From an uncultured Bacteroidales bacterium (GTDB lineage: Bacteria; Bacteroidota; Bacteroidia; Bacteroidales; Bacteroidaceae), in NCBI GenBank assembly GCA_902760345.1, contig CACWFY010000009.1:1-64000 (forward strand): DNA of 64,000 nucleotides. Direction: 5' to 3'. Shown piece after piece: positions 18,653-27,051 of the stretch (its first letter is position 1; every line of letters starts with the position of its first letter). The notes beneath the pieces are model-generated. The model was not told the origin of the DNA. It ran no database searches and was given only the letters and a program-made list of their open reading frames with translations. Both the position numbers and the translations under genes were made by a program.

Positions 18653-19213
18653 TTAGACCGTCATAATCTCCTTGTTCTTGGCTTCCATCAGCTCGTCAAG
18701 CTTCTTGATCCACTTGTCGTGCAGTTTCTGGAGTTCGGCCTCAGCGTCCTTCTCGTTGTCCTCGGAGAGACCGTCCTTGATGGCCTTCTTCAGTTTCTCC
18801 TTGATGTCGCCACGAACGTTGCGCACCTCAACCTTGGCTTTCTCGCAGATCTTGTTGCACTGCTTCACCAGGTCGCGGCGGCGCTCTTCAGTAGGCTGGG
18901 GGATACCCAAACGGATAATCTCGCCGTTGTTCTCAGGGGTGATGCCTACATCTGAGTCCATGATGGCTTTCTCAATGTCGCGAATCTGCTTGCGGTCCCA
19001 GGGCTTGATGGCGATGGTGCGGGCATCGGGCGTTGAGATGTTGGCAACTTGGTTCAGAGGCACTCTGGAACCATACGACTCTACACGTACACCATCGAGG
19101 ATGGCTACGTTGGCACGGCCTGCGCGTACACGGTTCAGTTCCTCTTCCAGAAACATGGCAGCCATCTGCATACGCTCTTCCGCTCCATTCAATGTTTGTT
19201 TTACGTCTAACAT
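18653..19213 (-). CDS. frr: Ribosome recycling factor
   Basis: It splits post-termination ribosomes together with EF-G. The 186-residue protein has the family blocks RAGRANVAILDGVRVESYG, PLNQVANISTPDARTI, IPQPTEERRRDLVKQ and the closing DELMEAKNKEIM. It is full length. A promoter on the minus strand (TTG 19276-19274, 20 bases, TATCTTTG 19253-19246) serves frr and, by abutment, rsgA. Confidence 0.97.
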   Translation of the reverse strand: MLDVKQTLNGAEERMQMAAMFLEEELNRVRAGRANVAILDGVRVESYGSRVPLNQVANISTPDARTIAIKPWDRKQIRDIEKAIMDSDVGITPENNGEIIRLGIPQPTEERRRDLVKQCNKICEKAKVEVRNVRGDIKEKLKKAIKDGLSEDNEKDAEAELQKLHDKWIKKLDELMEAKNKEIMTV

Positions 19214-19245
19214 GTTTTATTTGATTATGTATTGTCTTTCCGTCA

Positions 19246-19276
19246 CAAAGATAAGGATTTAATTCTGAATGAGCAA
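19246..19276 (-). promoter_or_regulatory. Promoter of frr-rsgA
   Basis: TTG, 20 bases and TATCTTTG on the minus strand, 32 bases upstream of the frr ATG. Confidence 0.75.
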
Positions 19277-19303
19277 GGAAATATGAAAAAAAGGCCAAAA
19301 AAT

Positions 19304-19334
19304 TTTGATAAATGCCATAAGTTTTATAACTTTG
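19304..19334 (+). promoter_or_regulatory. Promoter of the tandem sensor-kinase genes
   Basis: TTTG at 19304-19307, 19 bases, TAACTTTG at 19327-19334, 30 bases upstream of the ATG at 19365. Confidence 0.75.
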
Positions 19335-19364
19335 CCTACCTAAAACAGTATGATGCTATCCTAA

Positions 19365-21506
19365 ATGAATAGAAACAAATTCCAAGGATGGTCGTTGCGT
19401 ATTGCCTTGTTCCTGGCAACCATCGCTCTGCCGACGGCCTCCTTTGCGGCCGATAATGTATTGGAACAAGTTTTCGACCTTGACCATTGCGTAGCCTACG
19501 GCGTGGCCATCATGCTTATTGCCATCTTTGTTCTTCTATTCCTTAATTTTGTCTATGTCTTTCACGAACAGGACACCAGTCTTTCCATAAGAGACATGAA
19601 CGACCGCATGTCCCTGATTCTGAAGACTGCCAATCAGAGCCTGTGGATTTACAAACCATCCAATCGCCATTATTATACGATAACAGAACAGGGAACATAT
19701 GGCGCAGAGTACAATCCGGTAGAGTTCTCGCAGTTCTTTGACCGTGGCGACTTCGACAAACTCCAGAGTAGCATTTTCGATATGTGTGACGGCAAGCGCC
19801 CCTCGGCAGTGGTGAACATCAAGGGAGCTCCTCAGACTGACGGCGAGGTGCGCCACTACGAGATTACCGTCGTTGTTGCTGAGCGTGACAGTGATGGACG
19901 CTTGAAACTGGTACTGGGTATTCAGCACGATGTGACGGAAGAGTATAAGCGTCGTCAGCATGTTCACGAGTTGATGGTGCGCTACCATACCGTGTTCAAT
20001 ACGTTGCTCATCGACATGCTGTTCTATGACAAGAATGGTGTGTTGAAAGAGATCAACCAGAAAGCCTCCGAGACTTTCCATGTGACTGACAAGAAAGAAG
20101 TCATTGACGGTTCGTTCCTGTTAGAGAACAACCCGATGTTCAGCCGCATGCCCCTGGAAACGATGGAGAACACCCGTTCCAGTTCCATTATCGACTTTGC
20201 CGACTATCAGGATGCCAAGTATCGACTCGAAGATTTCCAACTAAAGGGTAAGATGTACTATGAGTCGACCATCAATCCTATTCGCGGTGCAGGAGGCCAG
20301 TTGGAGGGTGTCTATATGGCTGGTCGCGACATTACTGAAATGGTCGAGTCGTATCATCGTCAGAAGGAAGGAGCGCTTCGTCTGTTCCGTAAAACCCAAG
20401 AGATCAAAGACTATATCCGCAACATCAACTATGCCCTGCGCGTCAGTGATGTGCGACTCGTCAACTATTATCCGTCGTCTTTCCGCTTCGAGATTTCCGA
20501 CGACATCAGCGAGTCCCAGTTGCGTATGTCGCAGTTACGCTGTATACGCTTGGCAGCTCCACGCTTCCGCCGTACAGTGTCCAGCGTGCTAAACCGTATG
20601 GACCATGGTGTTACCCGTCAGATAGAAGCCAATATTGAGACTGAGATACACGACAAGAAAGGTCGTCCCATCTGGCTGCTCTTTAACTTGGTACCTATCA
20701 TTAGTGCCGATGGTAAGGTGGAACGCTACTTTGGCCTGTGTCGTAACATGACCGATCTGGTTGAAACAGAGCAGCGTCTGGCCGTAGAAACTCGCAAGGC
20801 TCAGGAAACTGAGCGCCTGAAGCAGTCGTTCCTGACCAATATGAGTTATGAGATACGTACGCCGCTGAATACTGTGGTAGGGTTCGCCGACCTTTTCGAG
20901 ACTGAGCATGATGTTGCCGATGAGGCCGTCTTTGTCGAGGAAATCAAGCGTAACGCTAATACCATGTTACAACTGGTCAACGATGTGTTGTTTATCTCGC
21001 GCCTTGATGCCAATATGGTGGAATATCCGTTGGCGGAGGTTGATTTCGCACTACTCTTCGAGAGTCATTGCCAGATGGGCTGGTCTAACAAGAATCCGGA
21101 TGTGACAACCATTGTCGATAATCCATATCAGCGCCTGATGGTCGAAATCAATTTCGAGTATCTCGGACAGGTCATTGAACGCTTGTGTGCGCTGTCAGTC
21201 CATTTTGCACCGCACGGCACCATCAAGGCCAAGTGTGAGTATCGCCGTGGCGAACTGACGATTACGGTTGAAGATACTGGCGTAGGTATTGACGAAAAGA
21301 CCCTTCCACACGTCTTTGATCGTTTCGTTCGTAATGCAAAAGATGAGATGTGCGGCACAGGACTGGATTTACCGATTATACAGTTGATGGTCCAACAGAT
21401 GGGTGGCACCATTGAACTGCAGTCTGAACTGGGGAAGGGCACTACGGTGTGGGTGACCATCCCCTGCAAAGCGTCTGTCATAGAGAAACGTACCAATATC
21501 GTTTAA
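19365..21506 (+). CDS. PAS sensor histidine-kinase homologue lacking the phospho-accepting His
   Basis: An inner-membrane sensor with a signal-like N-terminus, a membrane helix at about 42-65, three PAS-like regions (about 80-460) and a kinase-type C-terminus. The dimerisation helix reads FLTNMSYEIRTPLNTVVGF: Tyr495 replaces the His that accepts phosphate in all normal kinases (codon TAT). The ATPase domain keeps DTGVGI and FDRFVR. Its N box is lost (VIERLCALSVHFAPHG, without the Asn) and its G2 box is GTGLDL instead of GTGLGL. It is therefore probably not an active autokinase. It could be a pseudokinase that pairs with the intact kinase starting 20 bases downstream. Confidence 0.85.
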   Translation: MNRNKFQGWSLRIALFLATIALPTASFAADNVLEQVFDLDHCVAYGVAIMLIAIFVLLFLNFVYVFHEQDTSLSIRDMNDRMSLILKTANQSLWIYKPSNRHYYTITEQGTYGAEYNPVEFSQFFDRGDFDKLQSSIFDMCDGKRPSAVVNIKGAPQTDGEVRHYEITVVVAERDSDGRLKLVLGIQHDVTEEYKRRQHVHELMVRYHTVFNTLLIDMLFYDKNGVLKEINQKASETFHVTDKKEVIDGSFLLENNPMFSRMPLETMENTRSSSIIDFADYQDAKYRLEDFQLKGKMYYESTINPIRGAGGQLEGVYMAGRDITEMVESYHRQKEGALRLFRKTQEIKDYIRNINYALRVSDVRLVNYYPSSFRFEISDDISESQLRMSQLRCIRLAAPRFRRTVSSVLNRMDHGVTRQIEANIETEIHDKKGRPIWLLFNLVPIISADGKVERYFGLCRNMTDLVETEQRLAVETRKAQETERLKQSFLTNMSYEIRTPLNTVVGFADLFETEHDVADEAVFVEEIKRNANTMLQLVNDVLFISRLDANMVEYPLAEVDFALLFESHCQMGWSNKNPDVTTIVDNPYQRLMVEINFEYLGQVIERLCALSVHFAPHGTIKAKCEYRRGELTITVEDTGVGIDEKTLPHVFDRFVRNAKDEMCGTGLDLPIIQLMVQQMGGTIELQSELGKGTTVWVTIPCKASVIEKRTNIV

Positions 21507-21525
21507 CCCATCACTGCTACGCCCT

Positions 21526-23613
21526 ATGAAGCTATTACTCTTCCCCATGCTCCTGATCAGCTACCAGATACAATTTCTCTCGGCTTGGATGATTTTGACC
21601 ATTGTTGCTGTGTTTTGTCTGATGCTGGCGTTGAATCGTCTGATAGCCAAACGTACCCGTCGTCGCTTAGACCGGTCGAGTGCAGTCAGCGAACTGATGC
21701 AACAGGCTTTGCGTGTCAGCAACAACAATGTGGTACGTTATGACATCCGTGAAGGCCGCATAAGTAATCTTTCCGGTACATTTCTTCCTCCAGGAGGAGC
21801 CACTGTTGAAGAATGGAAACAGCGCGTTCATCCCGATGATCTTGAAGCGACGTTAGAGTCGTTCCGCCGAATTATCAATGGTGAACAGGAGCGCGCTGAA
21901 TTCTTCTACCGTTGGCGATATGATGATGGTGGTAAGGAACCGCTGTGGGGCTTCATGCACAATACCAGTATTGCAGAATACCAACAGAAGACCCGTCACG
22001 TCATTGGTATCGTCAGCACTCTGTGGGACGAGGCTGAACTGGTCAGACAGGAGAAAGAGGCGAACAGTCTGACCAATAAGTATAAGCAGATATTCGAACA
22101 TTCCATCATCGGACTGTCGTTCTATACTCCCGACGGGTGGTTGGTCGACGCCAACAAGATTATGCGTCAGATTTGTAACTTTGACAGCGAGGAGGGGGAC
22201 GCTTTCTTCTCGTCTGTCAACCTCTTTGACGTTGCTCCCTTCAGCGAGGTGCTCGACCGCAACAATGTGGAAGAGTTCTGGGCTTGTTCGCTAAGTGTCG
22301 TTCCAGAGCGCAACATGTGTGTGTATCTGGAAATTCGTCTGCACCCCATTGTCGACGACGAGGGGAAACTGCTCTACCTCGCCATTGCCACACGTGACAT
22401 CAGTGAGGAGCGTGAACTCTATCTGCAGGCCAAGGAGAACGACCGCCAGATACAACAGGCCAACGAGTCTATCCGGGTCTATGAAGAGGAGCTGCACTAC
22501 ATGATGGAGACCTGTGGTATCCAGTCGTGGCGTATCTCGCTCGACCGCGACTGCATAGAGTTCTATAGCGGACTGAGTACCGTTGAAAATACCTTTACGC
22601 TGAAACAACTGCAAAGCATCTTTGTCAATCAGGACGATCCGTTTGTCAAAGCGCTGGACAATCCCGCTGACGTCATCAGCCAGTCATTGGGCTATATGGG
22701 GCAGATGCATCCCGTTGTGTCGAATAAGTACACGGAGCCACAGTGGGTTCAGATCAATAGTATACCAGAGTACGACGAAGAGGGTCGTTTAAAAGGCTCG
22801 TTTGGTATTTGGCGAAATATCAATCACCTGATGCAAAAACAGGAACAGCTGAAGCAAGAGACAGAGCGTGCCCAGGATTCTGGTCGTATGAAGAGTGTCT
22901 TCCTGGCCAATATGACTCACGAGATACGTACACCGCTGAATGCTATCGTTGGCTTTACCGATTTGTTGCAGAGCATCGACTCGCCCGACGACAAAAAAGA
23001 GATGATTCGCATCATTCATACTAACTGCGACATGCTACTGAGGCTCATCAACGACATTTTGGCGCTGTCGTCGATTGATACCAGTGGTATCACGATAGTA
23101 CCAGCCCAGGTGGATTTCTCAAAGGTGTTTGCTGATACATGTGAGTCGCTGAAGGGGCGTATGGTAGAGCCTGGTGTTGAGTTCCTCATAGATAATCCCT
23201 ATGCTTCACTTGAACTGGTGGTCGACGAGGGACGTATGCGTCAGGTGATGACCAATTTCTTAACCAATGCTGTCAAGTATACTCATCAGGGACACATACA
23301 GCTCGGCTATCGTCTTGAGACGAGAGTTGAAAATGAAGAAAAGAGAAATGGGCTTTACATCTATTGCGAGGATACTGGCGACGGTATCCCTACCGATGTG
23401 CAGCATAAAATCTTTGACCGCTTCTTCAAAGTTAACGACTACGTACAGGGTACTGGTCTTGGTCTGAGCATCTGCAAGGCCATTGCTGATGCCTGTCACG
23501 GACAGATTGGTCTTAAGTCGAAGGGCAATGGCTGTGGTTCCTTGTTCTGGATATGGGTTCCCGTGGAAGTGAAAGAAATGAGAAATGAAAACAATGAAGG
23601 AAATAATGATTGA
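21526..23613 (+). CDS. PAS-domain sensor histidine kinase
   Basis: An inner-membrane sensor with two N-terminal hydrophobic helices (residues 1-38), then three PAS-like domains (about 55-190, 190-310, 320-435). The HisKA domain has FLANMTHEIRTPLNAIVGF (His465), and the ATPase has N box TNFLTNAVKY, DTGDGIP, FDRFFK and GTGLGLSI. All catalytic boxes are intact. There is no receiver domain and no response-regulator gene nearby, so its partner is unknown. The C-terminus (VEVKEMRNENNEGNND) ends in a low-complexity stretch of GAAATGA-type repeats. After its TGA a second ATPase fragment follows in the same frame. Confidence 0.9.
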   Translation: MKLLLFPMLLISYQIQFLSAWMILTIVAVFCLMLALNRLIAKRTRRRLDRSSAVSELMQQALRVSNNNVVRYDIREGRISNLSGTFLPPGGATVEEWKQRVHPDDLEATLESFRRIINGEQERAEFFYRWRYDDGGKEPLWGFMHNTSIAEYQQKTRHVIGIVSTLWDEAELVRQEKEANSLTNKYKQIFEHSIIGLSFYTPDGWLVDANKIMRQICNFDSEEGDAFFSSVNLFDVAPFSEVLDRNNVEEFWACSLSVVPERNMCVYLEIRLHPIVDDEGKLLYLAIATRDISEERELYLQAKENDRQIQQANESIRVYEEELHYMMETCGIQSWRISLDRDCIEFYSGLSTVENTFTLKQLQSIFVNQDDPFVKALDNPADVISQSLGYMGQMHPVVSNKYTEPQWVQINSIPEYDEEGRLKGSFGIWRNINHLMQKQEQLKQETERAQDSGRMKSVFLANMTHEIRTPLNAIVGFTDLLQSIDSPDDKKEMIRIIHTNCDMLLRLINDILALSSIDTSGITIVPAQVDFSKVFADTCESLKGRMVEPGVEFLIDNPYASLELVVDEGRMRQVMTNFLTNAVKYTHQGHIQLGYRLETRVENEEKRNGLYIYCEDTGDGIPTDVQHKIFDRFFKVNDYVQGTGLGLSICKAIADACHGQIGLKSKGNGCGSLFWIWVPVEVKEMRNENNEGNND

Positions 23614-23619
23614 TGGGGA

Positions 23620-23862
23620 GTGAATGATGAGACCCTTTATTTCTATTGTGAGGATACGGGAGCAGGCATTCCGAAAGAGAAGCAAAGCTCTGTCTTCGAG
23701 CGCTTTGTCAAACTCAACGAGTTTGTGCAGGGCACGGGTCTTGGCTTGTCTATCTGTAAGGCCATTGTCGACAAGAGTGGTGGCGAGATAGGTGTCACGT
23801 CAGAAGGCGAAGGCTGTGGCTCAACCTTCTGGTTCTGGATACCAAAAAGAAATGAGGAATGA
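23620..23862 (+). pseudogene. Remnant of a second histidine-kinase ATPase domain
   Basis: This 80-codon stretch encodes only the last part of an HATPase domain: [44 protein letters not shown] and STFWFWIP. It lines up closely with the final 80 residues of the kinase just before it. It lies in the same reading frame, separated only by TGA and three codons. A GTG at 23620 could start it, but the fragment has no N box and could not bind ATP alone. The simplest reading is a leftover from recombination between tandem kinase genes. Confidence 0.75.
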
Positions 23863-23878
23863 TAATCACTCATTCCTC
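23844..23878 (-). terminator. Probable terminator of nhaD
   Basis: GAGGAATGA and TCATTCCTC pair across seven bases (23854-23878). On the minus strand the stem is followed by ATTTCTTTTT. Confidence 0.65.
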
Positions 23879-23901
23879 ATTCCAAATCATATTCCTTGTT
23901 A

Positions 23902-25236
23902 TTAATTAAAGAACAGCATACGCTCTACCCAGTATATAAGCATACCGGCCAGATAGCCGACGAAGACAATCCATGTAATCTTCTTCATATACCAGCCAAA
24001 GGTAATCTTTTCGAGGCCCATGACCACCACACCGGCAGCAGAGCCGATAATCAGCATGGAGCCACCCACACCGGCACAGTAGGCCAGCAACTGCCAGAAG
24101 ATGCCGTCGATGGCCATAGCGCCCTCGGCAGCAACGGGATACATTCCCATGCAACCAGCAACCAGCGGAACGTTGTCGACAATGCTTGACAGTACGCCGA
24201 TGATGCCGTTGACAAGGTAGTAGTTACCCGAGAAAGCTTCGTTGAGGCCTTCGCCCAGTGCTGTCAGCACGCCAACCTCCTGCAGTACGCCAACAGCCAT
24301 CAGAATACCCAGGAAGAACATGATGGTCGACAGGTCTATGCGTGACATGATGTCGCTGACGCGCTTGGCCATTGTGTCGTCTTCAGCAGTGTTGTAGTGG
24401 AAGATTTCTGTGGTGGTCCACAGCACGCCCAGCACCAACAGGATGCCCATGAACGGCGGCAGATGTGTCAGCGTCTTAAAGATGGGCACGAAGATGAGGC
24501 CGCCCACACCCAGCCAGAAGATGATGTCGCGCTGCACCTTGGTGAACTGGCTGACTTCAGCTTTCGGCAGGTTCTGCTCTTTGTCGAACTTGCCGTTGAG
24601 CGACAGACTGAGAATGGCGGCGGGTACGAGCATCGATACCAGCGAAGGAATGAAGATTTCGGTAAGCACACCCTGCGTGGTGATGACGCCCTTGATCCAC
24701 AGCATGATGGTGGTCACGTCGCCAATAGGGGAGAACGCACCTCCCGAGTTGGCCGAGATGATGACCAGTGCCGCATAGATGAGGCGGTCTTCACGCGACT
24801 GCACCAGTTTCCTCAGCACCATAATCATCACGATAGAGGTGGTCAGGTTGTCGAGAATGGCCGACAGGAAGAACGTCATAAAGGCCACACGCCACATCAG
24901 TTTGCGTTTCGAACGTGTCTTCAGCGTGTCACGCACAAAGTTGAAACCGCCGTTCGAGTCGACAATCTCGACAATGGTCATGGCGCCCATCAGGAAAAAC
25001 AGCGTTCCGGCGGCGTCGCCCAGATGGTGTTCTATCACCTCGGCAATGTGGTGAACCACGCCTTCACCGGCTATCTCAGGATAGAATCCGGCAGGGTCGA
25101 GCATCAACAGCGTCCAGCACACCACACACATCAACAGGGCAATGGCTGCCTTGTTGACCTTTGTCAGACTCTCCAAGGCTATGCACAGATAGCCCGCCAC
25201 GAAAGCCACGACAATACAGATAGTTAATGTAGACAT
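23902..25236 (-). CDS. nhaD: Sodium/proton antiporter NhaD
   Basis: An inner-membrane antiporter with about a dozen helices and 444 residues. Signature segments are FFLMGAMTIVEIVDSNGGF, FFLSAILDNLTTSIVM, SANSGGAFSPIGDVTTIMLW and the second-half SSIVDNVPLVAGCMGMYP. The repeated D-N-x-T/P pairs are typical of the NhaD/ArsB (ion transporter) superfamily and mark the ion site. It starts 17 bases after the stop of the PD-(D/E)XK ATPase gene and is probably read through from it. Confidence 0.93.
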   Translation of the reverse strand: MSTLTICIVVAFVAGYLCIALESLTKVNKAAIALLMCVVCWTLLMLDPAGFYPEIAGEGVVHHIAEVIEHHLGDAAGTLFFLMGAMTIVEIVDSNGGFNFVRDTLKTRSKRKLMWRVAFMTFFLSAILDNLTTSIVMIMVLRKLVQSREDRLIYAALVIISANSGGAFSPIGDVTTIMLWIKGVITTQGVLTEIFIPSLVSMLVPAAILSLSLNGKFDKEQNLPKAEVSQFTKVQRDIIFWLGVGGLIFVPIFKTLTHLPPFMGILLVLGVLWTTTEIFHYNTAEDDTMAKRVSDIMSRIDLSTIMFFLGILMAVGVLQEVGVLTALGEGLNEAFSGNYYLVNGIIGVLSSIVDNVPLVAGCMGMYPVAAEGAMAIDGIFWQLLAYCAGVGGSMLIIGSAAGVVVMGLEKITFGWYMKKITWIVFVGYLAGMLIYWVERMLFFN

Positions 25237-25253
25237 TGTATATTAATAGTTTG

Positions 25254-26795
25254 TTAATTAAGTTTCCATTCCGTCATGCGGCGTGACTCTGAGGAGAAGT
25301 TGACACCTATTTTATATATAGTGCGGCCGTCTCCTTCGAAGGGTTTGGCGTACTGCTTGTCCTCAATCTGCTGCAAGGCAGCGTCAGCACTCTGGTCTAT
25401 TTTCAGTTCCAGAATGTACACATAGTCTTTCGTTTGTACAAGGATGTCCATACGTCCATCGGTGGTATGACGCTCTACGTCGACATAAAGCCCCAATAGT
25501 TTGAACAGCGCCCACAAGGTGTTTTGGAAATATAGTTCGGCTTTGCCGGCTACCTGATAGTCGCCACCATCGAAGAAACGTTCCACACGCTGCATAAAGC
25601 CTTCGGCATTGCCTGTCTGTACATCTTTGACGAAGTTTGCAATGTACATCTGTGGCTTTTCTTGTTTGTTAGGACTATAGAAGGGAACAAGAAATTTTAC
25701 GAACCCTTCCTCTACCTCCCGATTAGGAAAGCCCAACTGATAGGTCTTAAATGTCTCGTCATAGCCCTTGATGGTCAGATAACCGCTCTGATAGAGTAGG
25801 GGTAACGGGTTATCGTCCATAACGTCGATGGAGTTCAGCATATCCTCGAAAAGTTCTTCACGCGTCAGCATTTCCAGTGGGTAGTTGGTCTTCTGCAACT
25901 GATAAACCAAAAAGGTTGGGGTGCCTGTCTCGAACCAGTAGTCGCGGAAAGTCTGGTTCTTGAGGGTATTCAGCAAACTGAACGGGTTGTATATCCCAAT
26001 GGTATCAACATTGAAATGGTAACCATCGAAATTATGACGCAGACGCTCATAGCATGCCTCCTTTGTAATGTGATTTTTTGAAGCTAACTCGTCGATACTT
26101 TCGTCGAAATACTGATAGAGCTCATCTTCAGAAATTCCACAGACCTCATTATATTGAGGAAGCATGGTAAGGTCTTCCAGATTGTTCAGGTCGCTGAACA
26201 CGCTAACCTTGCCAAACTTGGTGACGCCTGTCAGGAATGCGAACTTGATGTAGCGGTCACAGGTCTTTAGAACACCATAGAAAGGCTTCAGCGTAGAACG
26301 ATATTCTGTCTGGAGCTCGTCGTTGTCGATGGCCTGTAGTAGTGGCTTGTCGTACTCGTCGACCAGAATTACTACCTGTTGACCAGTCTTTTCGTAGGCG
26401 AGCCTGACAACCTGCAAGAAGCGTTCCTCCAAGTCGCGGTCACCGTAAGGGCTGTCGTATGCTTGCTCCCACAGTTCCAAGTGGCGATTTAATACCTTGT
26501 CGAGATCCTCCTTGGCCTCATACTTCTTGACGTTCAGGTCTAAGTGCAGGATGGGGTACTGCTGCCAGTCCCACTCTACTGTGTCGACATAAAGACCCTT
26601 GAATAGTTCTCGCTTGCCAGAGAAGAAAGATTCCAGCGTGCTTACCATGAGCGATTTGCCGAAGCGGCGCGGACGGGACAGAAAGTAATAGCTACCCTCT
26701 GAGACCATCTTCCACATCTGCGGCGTCTTGTCTACATAGACGTAGCCTTCACGACGTATCTTCTCAAAATCCTGGATGCCTATAGGATACTTCAT
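25254..26795 (-). CDS. AAA-ATPase-like protein with a C-terminal PD-(D/E)XK nuclease domain
   Basis: A member of the very large Bacteroidetes family with an N-terminal AAA-ATPase-like domain (starts YPIGIQDFEKIRREGYVYVDKT) and a DUF1703-type nuclease-fold C-terminus. The P-loop region is SRPRRFGKSLMVSTLESFF (Walker A with R-F-G-K-S), Walker B is VVILVDEYDKPLL, and the nuclease core is DGRMDILVQ with ILELKID. All core acidic and Lys residues are present. The role is unknown in the literature I recall. The genes occur in many copies per genome and are suspected to be mobile or addiction-like. It has its own promoter and lies upstream of nhaD. Confidence 0.88.
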   Translation of the reverse strand: MKYPIGIQDFEKIRREGYVYVDKTPQMWKMVSEGSYYFLSRPRRFGKSLMVSTLESFFSGKRELFKGLYVDTVEWDWQQYPILHLDLNVKKYEAKEDLDKVLNRHLELWEQAYDSPYGDRDLEERFLQVVRLAYEKTGQQVVILVDEYDKPLLQAIDNDELQTEYRSTLKPFYGVLKTCDRYIKFAFLTGVTKFGKVSVFSDLNNLEDLTMLPQYNEVCGISEDELYQYFDESIDELASKNHITKEACYERLRHNFDGYHFNVDTIGIYNPFSLLNTLKNQTFRDYWFETGTPTFLVYQLQKTNYPLEMLTREELFEDMLNSIDVMDDNPLPLLYQSGYLTIKGYDETFKTYQLGFPNREVEEGFVKFLVPFYSPNKQEKPQMYIANFVKDVQTGNAEGFMQRVERFFDGGDYQVAGKAELYFQNTLWALFKLLGLYVDVERHTTDGRMDILVQTKDYVYILELKIDQSADAALQQIEDKQYAKPFEGDGRTIYKIGVNFSSESRRMTEWKLN

Positions 26796-26814
26796 ACCTT
26801 GTTTAATTATGCTG

Positions 26815-26846
26815 CAAAGATAAACAATAGTTGCGAAACTGCCAAA
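26815..26846 (-). promoter_or_regulatory. Promoter of the PD-(D/E)XK ATPase gene
   Basis: On the minus strand TTTG (26846-26843), 20 bases, TATCTTTG (26822-26815), 20 bases before the ATG. Confidence 0.8.
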
Positions 26847-26947
26847 TTTCTTTGAAAGAACTTCCGAGGAACTATTATTAATTCAATGACGGTGATGACA
26901 AATCCCCCCATTGTCCGTCTTGTAATAAGCAAAAAAGCGTGAAAATG

Positions 26948-26979
26948 TTTGGCTATAACAAGATTATTGCCTAACTTTG
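26948..26979 (+). promoter_or_regulatory. Promoter of the giant secreted protein gene
   Basis: TTTG at 26948-26951, 20 bases, TAACTTTG at 26972-26979. The leader of about 70 bases is A-rich. Confidence 0.8.
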
Positions 26980-27051
26980 CAGCTAACTACTGCACATATT
27001 AAAACAAAGATTTAAACCAATTCATATTTTATTAACTAAAACAAAACGCTT

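Noticed and set aside
19365-23862. Hybrid kinase with a receiver domain split over several frames
   Set aside because: No receiver-type DD...K motifs appear after either kinase; the extra piece is an ATPase end only.
24397-25227. A 276-codon His/Gln-rich open frame opposite nhaD
   Set aside because: The composition is what antisense of membrane-helix codons gives; nhaD is well supported.
25254-26795. Phage or defence island around the PD-(D/E)XK ATPase
   Set aside because: Neighbours are ordinary chromosomal genes, with no integrase, tRNA or flanking repeats; these ATPases are widespread in the phylum.
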